The notes under the pieces were generated by a model. It was not told where the DNA came from, did not search any database, and was given only the letters and a program-made list of their open reading frames with translations. Both the position numbers and the translations under genes were made by a program. A stretch of 64,000 bases of DNA from Ascochyta rabiei (lineage: Eukaryota; Ascomycota; Dothideomycetes; Pleosporales; Didymellaceae): NCBI RefSeq assembly GCF_004011695.2, contig NC_082409.1, positions 1,302,001 to 1,366,000 of the forward strand, given 5' to 3'. Of the stretch, positions 29,774 through 40,671 are shown in pieces (within the stretch, counting starts at the first letter, position 1; the number at the start of each line of letters is the position of its first letter).

Positions 29774-31080
29774 ATGCAGACTAGACAACGGAGCCAACGT
29801 GCGGGTCGGTCTGAAAGCGGTCAACCCTTAGGTACACCGGTACCCTCCGGACTCATCGTTGAGGAAGACACCGCTACCGCTCGCATCTAAAGCCTACCTT
29901 CCTTAGTAGAAAGGGACGTCGCGGAAAACGCCAGACTAGTCAAAGATGGAGCAACCTAGCAGAGACCAGGAGGGCATCTAGCAAACCCTCCTAGGACACA
30001 AACACCTATAATGGTCCAGAACAATACACCATTGTCTCTAATAGACTAGGAACTAGAAGACCTCTGCCTATGGCTAAGAAACGCCTAGAAGAAAAGCGAG
30101 ATTAATTAACTCTGTTAACTAAGGGCCAAGTACGAGTCAGGAGACACGTCAGTCCTCCCTCTAACTTCAACTCTACTAAGGACCCTCGCAACAACATCCT
30201 TAGGCCCATTAGCCAACCTTCTAAAGCCAGATCTACCCTAAAGATACAACAAGAAGTTAAGAGCAGAATACAACTGCTAGAAACACAACTACAAATTATA
30301 TTTCCTATATTCTCTAATTAACTTTATAAAGGAGAACTAAAAGGTAGATTTTAGGGTAATGTACCTTTCTAAGCTACTAAAGACTCTATAGAAATCCTAT
30401 TGCACAACAGAACAGACCAGTTCTCTATCCTAGCGACCAACCTAGAAGATACTAAAAACTGTTATGTTAAACGCCCTAGGAACGCTGTTAGAACAGAAAC
30501 AGCAAGCCTATAAGACTCTTAAGCGAATCCAGCAAAAGCTAAACCAGTCACCTACGGATCTGCTAGATGCCCTTCGACCCTTATAGGAGGAACTAGGCTT
30601 AGCCTAAACTCTAGAGCTTTAAGTAATAGAGTACATCTCGTCTCTGCGCGAAGACATTCAGAGAGACCTGTTCCTACTCCCAGTTGACAGACGCAACACT
30701 CTTCTAATAGTAGAAGAACATGCCAACGTTATCTACCGCAGAAAAAATCCAGACAAGGAGGCAAAGGCTACTCCTATAAAGAGGTGGCTACTAAAGGCTA
30801 GAAACAAGAGTAATAAGGCAGGGGAAGTAGAAAAACCCCTAAAGAAACAGAAATGGGCCAATAGGGGCTATAACAGACCGTCCACACACAGAACCGCCAG
30901 TACCTAAGACAAAGGCAAGGGTTAGACCTGTTATAATTGCGGAAAGTTCAGTCACACTACAGCTAAGTGCCAAAGCCCTCTAAAGGACAAGGGTGATACA
31001 GCTAACTAGAAAGAAACTACTGCAGAATTAAAGGAAGGCTTAAACACTAATTTAGGAAAAGGGAAAGGGCAGAAAGACTA
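29774..31080 (+). pseudogene. Retrotransposon gag remnant
   Basis: The frame opens with ATG at 29774 and is soon broken by TAA and many TAG codons. Near its end, at 30929-30970, it keeps an intact nucleocapsid zinc knuckle (CYNCGKFSHTTAKC, the CX2CX4HX4C pattern), preceded by a basic region with KRWLLKARNKSNKAG-like sequence. Gag would form the virus-like particle and bind the RNA. Stops agree with CpA to TpA mutation. Confidence 0.8.
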
Positions 31081-31199
31081 ATCCTATACCTTTCCGCCCA
31101 TATTACGTTAAACTAGGAAACAAGGGACCTAGGGAAATTAAGGGAAGCCCTTTACCCCTATCCCTCTTAGTTATTAACTATGTAATGCACAGTTTAATC

Positions 31200-34100
31200 C
31201 TCTAAGCCTATAGAGGCTATAATTAATAAAGGTTCCTAGCTAAACTTGATGTCAGCTACGCTAGCAAAGGAACATGATCTCTAAGTAGACCCCCTGCCTA
31301 AGCTGCTGGCTGAAGGTGTGGATAGGGGTAGATTAACAGTGTATGGTACCACAACGGTGGATATAACTATTACTGATTTATATAGTTATAAAGAGACCTA
31401 TTAAGTACTATTTGTAGTAACAGACCTTTAAAGATACTTAGTGTACTTAGGTCTTCCCTAGATTAATATGTTTTATCTAAGGATTAGCTACGCTACCAGA
31501 CGTATGCTCTTTTAGAGGAACAAGGATAACAGGTTTGTCCTGTTCATAAAGGTGGCTACAGAAGACGCTGAGCAGTTTAAGAGCAGTATAAGAGAACCTA
31601 ATACAGACGTCTATGCGTGCCTTATTAACTTTGTAGGCTATAGAGGGTTAGAAGATAACACTATAGGTCATTTACCTCCAGAATATGCAGAGTTTACAGA
31701 TGTAGGCTTAGAGGAGGACTCTAAGAGTCTCCTAGAGCATAGCTACCACAATCTGTCTATAACTCTAACACCTGATAGTGTTCTACCTTACTAACTATTA
31801 TACAACCTCTTAGTAACTAAGCTAGAGATACTTTAAAACTATCTTTAGGAGTATATAGCAAGAGGATAGATACGTTAGTTAAAGTCTCTAGCAGGGGCAC
31901 CTATACTCTTTGTCAAGAAGAAAGATAGCAGCCTGAGACTTTGTGTTAACTATTAGGGCCTTAATAAGGTCACAGTTAAGAACTGACACCTACTACCCCT
32001 GATTACAGAGTCACTAGAGAGGCTCTCTCAGGCGAAGTATTTTACTAAGCTTAATGTAAGAGAGGCCTACTATAGGATTCGTATTGCAGAGGGAGATAAG
32101 TAGAAGACTGCTTTCTGTACCAGATACGGACACTATAAGTATACTGTTATGCCTTTTAGCCTGACTAACGCCCCTGCCCAGTTTTAAGCATATATTAACT
32201 ATGCTCTTACAGGACTAGTTGACATATATTGCATTGTCTATTTAGACAATATCCTGATCTATTCAGGCACAAAAGAAGATTACATACAGCATGTGAAGGA
32301 TGTACTACAAAGACTGCGCAAGTCCAAGTTATATATCAAACTTAGCAAGTGTAAGTGGCACACTTAACGCACAGAGTACCTTAGATACGTAATTAGCCCT
32401 GAAGGGGTCAGTATTGACCTAGAACGGGTGAAAACGATCCAGGAATGGCCACAACCACAAATAGTCTGCGATATTTAAGTGTTTATTAGTTTTATAAATT
32501 ACTATTAATAATTTATCTACAGTTTCTCTAAATTAGCCTTACTATTGACCGAAATGACCTATAAGACCCCAGGATCTGCCAGAGAGGGTCTAGCAATAAG
32601 AAGAGAGGAAGGCCAGAAAATGGACATCGGAGAAAAAGGCAGATCTGCCTTCTAGAAACTTAAGGACGTGTTCACCCAAGTTCCTATACTCTCCTACTTT
32701 AATCCTTGTTAGAAAACAAGAGTAGAGGTAGACGCGTTAGGAGGCGCAATCTTAGGCATTTTGAGCCAGTATGTGCCAGAAGGATCTAGAACAGGTTAAT
32801 AGAGGCCTATTAGTTTCTTTTCTTATAAATTGATCTAAGTGGAATATAATTACAATACTTATAACAAGGAACTGCTCGCAATTGTTAAGAGTTTAGAGCA
32901 CTGGCGTTACTACCTTAAAGGTATACACTTTGAAATCCTCACAGACTACAAGAACCTAAAGTAGTTTATAGAAACTAAGACTCTTAACTATTGCCAGGTT
33001 TAGTCCTATCTGGCCTTGACTCGGTTTGATTTCACCCTTACCTACCGACCAGGGACTACTAATCCCGCAGATGGACCCTTAAGGCGACCAGATTATAAGG
33101 CAGAGACAGAGAAACCTTTACTGAAGTACAACGAAGCTTTTGTCTAGCCTCTTTAAGATTTGTTCTCCTCTAAAGGAAAGAACAACTTTCTTATGTTAGC
33201 TGTTATAACACAAGCATCTCTAAGGTCTAAAGAACAATCAGAAATTGTTAAAGCCCTCTAGAAGTTCTAAGCAAAGGAAAGTACTGTAACTAGGGATCTG
33301 CACAACTATAAGGAAGAATCTATAGTTAAACTAGACTTAGATGCAACCTCTAATAGATATAACACTGAAACAGACTATAATAACCTAGAACAACTTGCTA
33401 CAGGCAACAAGGCCTTAAAGCACTTAACTACTCTAGAAGAGAAGTCTAAGGCTCTCTAAGAGTGCTATAACAATCCACTCGCAGGACACTTCAAGGTCAA
33501 GAAGACACTAGAGAAGCTTTAACAACGCTACAAGTAGAAGGGGATAAGGAAGGATGTAGAAGACTATTATAATAACTGTTTAGTATATAAGAAGGTAACA
33601 CTAGCACGTTACAAACTATATAGTCTTCTAGCACCTCTAACTCCTCTAAACGCAGCCTGGGAGAGCGTAACAATAGATTTTATTACAGAGTTACCCCCTA
33701 GCTGCCTAAACAATTAGGTATATGACGCTATCTTAGTAGTAGTATATAGACTTACTAAAATGTCTTACTATATTCCAGCCAGGGCAGATTAGGATAGAAC
33801 GGACCTAGCCTAATCCTAGATAAGAGAAGTAATACGCTTACATAGTGTCCCTAAAACAATAATTTTAGATAGAGGACTACTTATGTCAGCTAAGCACTAG
33901 GATACTTTCTAACACTACTTGAATTTAAGAAGGGTGTTAACGTCCGCTTACCACCCACAAACAGATAGACAAACTGAAAGACAGAACCAGACACTTAAAC
34001 AATACCTAAGGTGCTACTATTGCCTAGAATAAGACAATTAGAGCCTATAGATATTAGTTGCGGAGTTTGCGTATAACAATAGCATACATGCAACTACAGG

Positions 34101-34930
34101 TACTACACTGTTTAGAGCATACTACAGCATAGACCCTGTTAGTCCTAACTGGCCCAGTATGCCTTACAGGAGCGGGGAATCACCCCTAGGGCAACAAGTA
34201 GCTACAAAGGTTATCGCTTTGCAACAGGAGTGTAAGAGGAAAATTATTACTGCAAATAAGTACTAAAAGTTATATGTAGATAAGAAACGCTTACTACATA
34301 TGTTCAAAATAGGAGATTAAGTTATAGTTTTAAATCAGCATATAAGATTAACAAGGCCTAAGAAAAAGCTAGACTGGAAATACTTAGGACTAGGCCACAT
34401 AGTGGACTAATATGGCCTAACAGTATTTAAAGTTAATCTTCTAGGCCTATAGAGCGTACATCTGGTCTTCTATGCGTCCTTACTAGAACTATATGATCTA
34501 AGGGGTCTTATTCTACACCTAGAGACTCCAATTGTAGACACATTGCGCGAACACAGTAATAATGTTTACAATATAGACATGATTCTAGATAGGCGCAAAG
34601 GAGACAACAATTAGTAGGAGTATTTAGTGAAATGGACCAGCTATAGAGAAGAAGAAAACTTATTAGAGCCTAGCCAAAATATCTCTAGTAACGTACTTTA
34701 ACAATTTTAGAAATCTAAAGGCATTAAGCCTAAGAGAAATCCTAAGGGGAAAGAGACTACTAAGCGTTAAGGGCAACCCCCTAAAAAGAAGAGGGATAAG
34801 CAAAGGCAATAAGAGGATCCTAAGGAGACAACGTACCTTCACCAGTTTTCCTACAGGGTTTTTAGGGTGTTTAACGGCGTTAAACTCCAGGACCACCTTA
34901 GCCTACCTTGTAAGCCTAGGTAAAGGTCCA
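31200..34930 (+). pseudogene. Retrotransposon pol remnant (PR-RT-RH-IN-chromodomain)
   Basis: Recognisable blocks in order: a protease-like part near 31200-31450; reverse transcriptase with VMPFSLTNAPAQF-like sequence near 32145-32185 and the active site YLDNILIYSG at 32239-32268, where the second catalytic Asp has become Asn by a G to A change; RNase H with [20 protein letters not shown] near 32855-32915 and TDYKNLK; integrase with the HHCC region near 33460-33600, catalytic Asp in TIDFITELPP near 33675, Asp in IILDRG near 33860 and Glu in DRQTERQNQTLKQYL near 33965; and a chromodomain reading EYLVKWTSY ... LLEPSQN near 34620-34680. More than thirty TAG/TAA stops interrupt it, so no protein can be made. 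The chromodomain suggests targeting to methylated histone H3 in heterochromatin, by analogy with other chromoviruses. Confidence 0.88.
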
Positions 34931-35167
34931 TAATGGACCATAAGGAACCTATGCTATCTATAACACCTCTATAGAAATCTTATAAGGTTAAGGGAATTCT
35001 AACATTATAAGAAGAAAACATTTTATAAAAGTAAGTACTCTATTAAATTTAAGCCTAAGGCTTAGGTATGTCTAGGATTTCTAAGGGAAATCTAACTATA
35101 GAAATTGTTTATAGTTATAGTATTGTTAGTGTTGTAATAGTCTATAATAGACCATAATGCAGCACCC

Positions 35168-36060
35168 TTACTCCCTTCCAGCCGCATTGTGGTTATCTAG
35201 CTTCTTCTGAAGCGCCTTAATCTTCTTAGTCGCAGCCGTCTTCTTAGCGCCAGAAGAAGCCGCCTTCTCACTTAAGAGCACAGCCATCTGAGCAGTTAGG
35301 GCGTTGCTAAGCCTCTTGAACTTGCTAGTATAGTTAGGGACGTGCTTGCAGACCCTGGCCTATAAGGGGTTAGAATAGTCTATTAGGGAACAGAGGGAGT
35401 ATACATACCTTCTTACAAGAGGTATTAACCTCCTTAGCTAGCTTCTTAGTAATAGTGTTCTTAAGGGCGCGCTTACTAACCTTAGCCTAGGCTAACACAG
35501 ACTTCTTGCTGCGTTAGCGTTAATCAGGGCGAAACTTAGATCGAGGATCCTTATCCCTACTAATGGCACTAGAGTGCAGGTAGAGATAAGCAGCGTAAGG
35601 GGTGTACGAACTACCTATAATAAGTTATAATAGACTAAAACAACACTAAGGGACAACTTACTAGGAATAGGCCTGCAAAATAGACTAAGAGTGCAACATA
35701 AGGTTATACTTAGCCGCCTTCTTCTTAGGAACAGTTATAGGGCGCAAAGGACGCACGCTATTAACCTTAGGGGCCTCTATGTTAAGGACGCTATCTTCCA
35801 AATTACAGAGGATAATGCAGATCTTACTAAGCTAGTTGTTATAGTCCTTATAGAGCTGTTAAAGTCAGTTATTACAACCTATAATAGATTATAGTTAGTC
35901 TAAAGGATAAAAATACATACAGCAATGCACTCTTAGTTAGCAGAGAAGCACCTGAAGCAGCGCATGACCTGTTCCTTGTTACTAGAAGCTGTCTCTAGCT
36001 GCCAGGACTTGTACAGGTCGCAATTGTCCTTAGTAAGCTGGGCATAAACACAACTAACCC
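35168..36060 (-). pseudogene. Antisense, intron-bearing accessory gene inside the retrotransposon
   Basis: On the strand opposite gag-pol a chain of frames reads as a Lys-rich protein once short introns are removed. The last exon, 35359-35168, is open for 63 codons (starting ARVCKHVPNYTSKFKRLSNA, ending KLDNHNAAGRE before TAA). A 49-bp intron (35408-35360) has GTATGT, CTAAC and TAG. The exon before it, 35614-35409, includes YTPYAAYLYLHSSAISRDKD and RALKNTITKKLAKEVNTSCK with three TAA/TAG stops that fit RIP of CAA/CAG. A further intron (35661-35615, GTAAGT...TAG) precedes it. Upstream frames include EAPKVNSVRPLRPITVPKKK and, near 35945-36040, AQLTKDNCDLYKSWQLETAS. The upstream exon joins are uncertain (one would need an 11-nt exon and a 37-bp intron). 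I do not recognise the family; a basic, possibly coiled-coil nuclear protein is all that can be said. Confidence 0.55.
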
Positions 36061-36701
36061 TGCCACAATGCTTAAATTAACTAGAAGTAAAGCTGCAAAT
36101 GCACTAAACGTAAAGCTAAACAGACTAGACGCTATTATAGGCTATATTGTTACTAACTGCGTTTAAATCTATAGTTGCGTGTGGCCTTAACAGAGAAAGG
36201 GCTTAGTGGTGGTAGTGTGGTAGGCTTAGGGCTGGGAAATGCTTGTATGGTGCGGTTTAATTCTAAAGAACTTAGTTAGCCACCTGTGGGACCCTAACGA
36301 CCCATAATGACCTATAAGGACACATTCCAGAACAACAAAGGAAAATCCATTTAAGCTAATAGATATTATTAACTTACTAAAAAGAGGAGTAGAGTGTAGT
36401 AGTAATAGTCTAAAATAGGGAAGTACAATAGTTATACCTGGACCCTAAGCTAGCGGCACATAGACCTACTAATTTTGTAGGCAACTGCGCAAAATTAGAG
36501 GTAAGAGAAGAAGTGAAGTAAAGGTAAAGGTAGAGGAGGCCGAATCCCCTAACAGGTTTGAGGAAAATCCTTCCACCACTAAAACACGCACCTAGGGTAA
36601 CAGCAATGCCCTGTAGACTATAATAGTCTATAATTACTTACTTAATCTTAAAAGCCTACTATCTTGGTTACTTGGGACGAGTAACCCTAGAAGGGGGATA
36701 T

Positions 36702-36898
36702 TGTTAGGCCTACTCCTTCTGCTTGTTCTGCATAAGGAGCTAAGGGTCTGATTGTGTAGCAGGGGTGGCGTAACTATATAGCCTACGTGAATTGCTCTGA
36801 TCCTTTCAGCAGCAATTCGTCTATCTATAACCTGCAAATACACACTCTATCTTCAAATGCTTAATAACGTGCCACCCCTCTAAAAAGAGATCCTGACA
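36702..36898 (+). repeat. 3' LTR of the retrotransposon
   Basis: 197 bp, beginning TGTTAGGCCTACTCC and ending TCCTGACA, then the target duplication TATAT. It carries roughly ten C-to-T or G-to-A changes relative to the 5' LTR. Confidence 0.93.
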
Positions 36899-37452
36899 TA
36901 TATGTAGTAACCCTTAGTAGAGTATTTAGAGATTTTATGCTGTAGTAGGTTAAAGTAGAGTATATATTTATTGTAGGAATTAGCGTTATAACATAGTTAA
37001 TCTATCCTAGTAGAGTAACATAAGATAAGATAGATAGAGTACTTGTTAATAAAGTAGGTAACCTAGCTCTTACTAACTGGATTTTAAGCCACTAGCAACG
37101 CAAAATTCTAGATTATCTCTCTAGTAGGTAGTAAGTAACAAGTACTAAGCAACTCTATGTACTTTATAAGCTCTATCTCCTATTATAGCGTTAAACGTTG
37201 CTAGTTAATATCCTTAGTCTTCTAGGAGTTCTAAACATGCTTGTGTCTCTAAGCTAGAGTTACACAGTTAACGCTAAACCTAGTAGCAAAATACTAATAT
37301 ATAAGTTTTTTACCTAGTTTTAGCACATTAATTACTGTAAGCGCTTTATTAATAGCTGCTATAGTTGTTAAGTTATAACGCGTTAAAGTATAGTGTAGTT
37401 GTGATGATTTGGTTGTTGCGCGACTCCGGTCGTTGCGCGCACGGACACGGTA

Positions 37453-37694
37453 CCAGGTTTGAAGCTAAAGTGTCGCTTCAAGATGGATTTGCATCGCTAA
37501 AGAGGTAGGAAAGGAAGGAGTGCGCCTTGTGGGAATAATATGGGAATTGAGCAGAGTGAGGCTCCCAGGCAATGCGACAACTGATACCACATCATCGCCG
37601 CCGGTGAGAGGTTCGGTCGTCCATGACTGCAGGGAAAGAGGCTGAGTACTGACGCCTGACTGAAGCTGGCGAGTGACAGGCCTTGGGGACGCCC
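37453..37694. other. Host DNA island between the two pogo copies
   Basis: These 242 bp are GC-normal, contain many unmutated CpA and CpG dinucleotides, and are bounded by the TA duplications of copies A and B. No known coding motif is seen; the minus-strand frame that crosses it borrows transposon sequence at its start. It is probably original upstream DNA of the gene at 26060-27923 or of the transporter at 40672, left between two independent insertions. Confidence 0.7.
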
Positions 37695-37696
37695 TA

Positions 37697-40261
37697 CCGT
37701 GTCCGTGCGCGCAACAACCGGAGTCGCGCAACAACCGAATCATCACAACTACACCATACTTTAATGTGTTGTAACTTAACAACTATAGCAGCTATTAACA
37801 AAGCGCTTACAGTAATTAATGCGCTAAAACTAGGTAAAAAACTTATATATTAGCATTTTGCTACTAGGTTTAGTGTTAACTGCGTAACTCTAGCTTAGAG
37901 ACATAAGCACGTTTAGGACTCCTAGGAGACTAAGGATATTAACTAGCAACGTTTAACGCTATAATAGGAGATAGAGCTTATAAAGTATATAGAGTTGCTT
38001 AGTACTTGTTACTTACTACCTACTAGAGAGATAATCTAGAATTTTGCGTTGCTAGTAGCTTAAAATCTAGTTAGTAAGAGCTAGGTTACCTGCTTTATTA
38101 ATAAGTACTCTATCTATCTTATCTTATATTACTCTACTAGGATAGATTAACTATATTATAACACTAATTCCTATAATAAATAACATACTCTACGGTCGAG
38201 CGGATTACACAGTCGAGCGGATCACTCAAAACCCCACCAAAATTGTCCAAAACCACAACGCTTTATTTCAACAACCACGCAATAAAATCTTTTTAAAATC
38301 TTAGAATAGTATTGCATAGCTACTAGTAAGTACATACCTAGGTTTCAGCTTTATAGCTATAATAGTTATAGAAATAGCCTGCAAATTGTGCTAAACACCC
38401 CTGTAAAACAGTAATCGCTTAATAACTTCTGTGTTATAGATTCTAGCACTCTAAAACTTTTAAATACTATTATTTATATTAGTGCAGCCCTGTCCTGAAT
38501 ATTGTAGAAGATTTTATTGCGTGGTTGTTGAGATAAAGGGTTGTGGTTTTGGGCAATTTTGGTGGGGTTTTGAGTGATCCGCTCGACCGTGTGATCCGCT
38601 CGACCGTGGAGTACGTTATACGCTCTACTTTAACCTGCTATAGTACAAAATCTCTAAATACTCTATTAAGGGTTACTACATATATAATATAGATAAGAAG
38701 GGCTTTATAATTAGCATTATAGGCAGGATAAAATATATATTTAGTAAGCATATATAGATAAAGGGAGAGATTAAAGCATCTATCTAGGATAGTAACTAAG
38801 CTTAGTAGACGCTTATAGCGTGTATGTGTAGTAATAGAACAGTACTACTACTAGGCATTATCTATAAGTTAGCTAACGCTAGCATTAAATTAGACTAGGT
38901 AGCTGAAATTAAGCTAGGAAAACACTCTGTAATAGTTATATTATCTTTCTTAGGGTGGACAAATAGGGATATAGGCCTTGCCTAGCTTAAGTAGGTGTTT
39001 AATTACTACACTAAGGAGAAAGCACAAAGAAAGTAGAGGCTTTTAATACTAGATAGCTACAGATCCTACGTAACAATATACTTTATTAAGTACTGTAATA
39101 ACTATAAGATCCTCCTAGCTGTCCTTTCCCCTTACTTAACCTAAATACTCTAGCTGCTTAATATAGTACTGTTTAAGCCTCTATTAATAGTATACTTAAA
39201 AGTAGTTATAACACACATCTATAAGGCTTAAAATAACGCACCTATTACTAGAGCAGACTTCTTCTACCTATTCTGGCTAGTATAGATGTGTAGCTTTACT
39301 AAAAAGCTAATACTTAAGTCCTTTAAGGTAATAGGTATCTATCTACTTAATCCTAATGTTATCCTCTACTACTTTGTTAAAACACTAGAGAGCTTAGATT
39401 TAGATAGGTCCTTATTATCTGTTTATAGCAATAAGGATTAGCTTAAAATAGAGATGTTGTTACAGCGTGTAGTTAAAAACTAAAGTAAAAGTAATGTTAA
39501 AAAGATAAGACAATTAATCTACTATATCTTAGTTAAAACCTTACTTCTCTAGTATAAGATAGATAGCCTTAAAAAGACTCTAAAGACGTAGAAGAAGTAT
39601 AAAAAGAAGAGTAAAACCTTAGACTTATAGTAACAGCAGAAGTACTATAGTAGTGCAGTGTTCTAGTTACCTAGAAAGGTTAATAAAGCATACTTCTGTA
39701 AGTAAGTTAGATAACATAAGAAGAAGGAGGAGAGGCTTAGAAAAGCTACTAGTAAGGAAGTAGTAGCTGCTAAGAAGCTAGTTAAGAAGAAGGAGAAGGA
39801 GGAGAAGTATGTAGTATAAGAGGCAGCTAAGGTAGTATATAAGAAGGAGAAGGCTAATACAGTAAATTAGAAGGCTAAACAGAAGGCTAAAAAGCAGCAT
39901 TAATAACAAGAGCTTAATGCTACAAAAGCTATATAATTACCTTAAAAGGATAAAAAGAAAGCTTTATAAGCAACCTAGCTTAAAAAGCGTTAAAAATATA
40001 GTCCTAGAAATAATGTTAGTAGTTATAGTCCCCTATTGCTGTCCCTAGCTCCCCTACTTAAAACTACATTACATAGCTACAACGTTAAGTTACTAGCTAA
40101 ATTTAAATAGTACATCTTTTTTATAAGTAATTAATTAGTACTACACTATAAAATTATAAAATAATAGCTGTTATAGGTGGCTCTATAGCCTTATCTAATT
40201 TTAAGCGTTAAGGTAGTTTTCAGTTGTTGCGCGACTCTGGTTGTTGCGCGCACGGACACGG
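37697..40261 (+). mobile_element. Fot1/pogo-type DNA transposon, copy B (split by a 424-bp element)
   Basis: Same family as copy A but on the plus strand, with the same terminal repeats and TA at 37695-37696 and 40262-40263. Without the 424-bp insert it is about 2.14 kb. Its decayed transposase shows an N-terminal helix-turn-helix/CENP-B-like half at about 37760-38185 (INKALTVINALKLGKKLIY..., EIELIKYIELLS) and a DDE_1-type catalytic half at about 38640-39480 (DSYRSYVTIYFIKYCNNYKI, LFKPLL, NPNVILYYF), then a Lys-rich tail to ~39900. Stops are TAG/TAA of the RIP kind. A Fot1/pogo assignment rests on the DDE half, TA duplication and length. Confidence 0.88.
38188..38611. mobile_element. 424-bp non-autonomous element with long terminal inverted repeats
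   Basis: Left end CTCTACGGTCGAGCGGAT and right end (complement) CTCCACGGTCGAGCGGAT start inverted repeats of about 100 bp that differ at only about seven positions, mainly C/T. TA flanks it on both sides (38186-38187 and 38612-38613). Inside each end the block GTCGAGCGGATYAC is present twice in tandem. No coding frame is present. This is a MITE-like derivative of some Tc1/mariner/pogo-type element, inserted in the transposase of copy B. Terminal sequences differ from those of copies A and B, so a different transposase family must have moved it. Confidence 0.85.
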
Positions 40262-40263
40262 TA

Positions 40264-40671
40264 CGTTGTCATTGTAAGTCCGTGCATTGCATTCGTGAAC
40301 GGGCGCTCTTTCTTGGGCAGATCTTGGCCGCGGCGCAACACCGCCTTCAGCAAATCTCAGCACTTTTTTTCGCAGAACACTTGGATATTACCATGATCGC
40401 GCCGTGTCGCCTTTGTGTGAATCCCCGCGTCCTGTCACGGTGACTGTTCCTTGATCTAATCCACGACTCGTCTCGCGCGCGTCAAACCAAGGTTGATGTG
40501 TAACCACAAGCCGCCTGCACCTCGCTGAAAACCGTCCTGATTTTTGAAGCTGCAGCGCTTGCAGACCTCAAATTGACCGTGTGTAAAAAAGAGGAGGTGT
40601 TTAGTCGGTCGCCAGCCAGGCGCGAGGCGGTGCCAGTGATTTGGCCCCCAAGGGTCCAAGCAGGCGTCAAC
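40264..40671. promoter_or_regulatory. Upstream region of the transporter gene
   Basis: GC-normal host DNA between copy B and the transporter start. No gene is seen; a T7 tract occurs near 40366. Copy B ends about 410 bp upstream of the start codon, so the proximal promoter is probably intact. Confidence 0.4.

Larger units (their letters stand above)
29527..36898 (+). mobile_element. Ty3/gypsy LTR retrotransposon with chromodomain, RIP-mutated
   Basis: Two 197-bp LTRs (TG...CA) enclose a 7.0-kb interior, and TATAT flanks the element on both sides (29522-29526 and 36899-36903). In order on the plus strand are a gag start (ATG 29774), a CCHC knuckle (30929-30970), protease/RT/RNase H, integrase and a chromodomain (about 34620-34690). 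RT-integrase order and the chromodomain place it in the Ty3/gypsy chromovirus group. Gag and pol are full of TAG and TAA stops of the CAG-to-TAG and CAA-to-TAA kind. The polypurine tract AAGGGGGATAT lies directly before the 3' LTR. About 1.8 kb between chromodomain and 3' LTR is unusual and carries an antisense gene-like region (separate entry). It is inserted in the transposase region of copy A. Confidence 0.93.
27945..37450 (-). mobile_element. Fot1/pogo-type DNA transposon, copy A (split by LTR element)
   Basis: The element has terminal inverted repeats beginning CCGTGTCCGTGCGCGCAACA at 27945 and ending with the complement at 37450, with TA on both sides. Removing the retrotransposon and its 5-bp duplication leaves about 2.13 kb, a normal size for a fungal pogo element. 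Its sequence matches copy B (37697-40261) in reverse, so its transposase would read on the minus strand: the C-terminal half in 27990-29526, the N-terminal half in 36899-37400. All frames are closed by many TAG/TAA stops created by CpA to TpA change. Within the first ~40 bp of each end the unit GCGCAACAACC occurs twice, a probable pair of transposase binding sites. The terminal ends have stayed GC-rich although the interior is strongly AT-shifted. Confidence 0.88.

Noticed and set aside
31552..31794. 80-codon plus-strand frame as a host gene inside the transposon block
   Set aside because: It is a surviving piece of the decayed pol polyprotein between protease and reverse transcriptase.
34663..36843. 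Short frames in the retrotransposon (34663-34896 minus, 35691-35894 plus, 36634-36843 minus) as genes
   Set aside because: They are fragments opposite or overlapping the decayed pol and antisense regions; only the spliced antisense chain has coding character.
37465..37782. 105-codon minus-strand frame between the two pogo copies
   Set aside because: Its start lies in the terminal repeat of copy B and it has no recognisable content; it is a chance frame across the host island.
27945..40261. Starship-type giant element or a single composite transposon
   Set aside because: No DUF3435 tyrosine recombinase is seen, and each nested element has its own target duplication, which explains the block fully.
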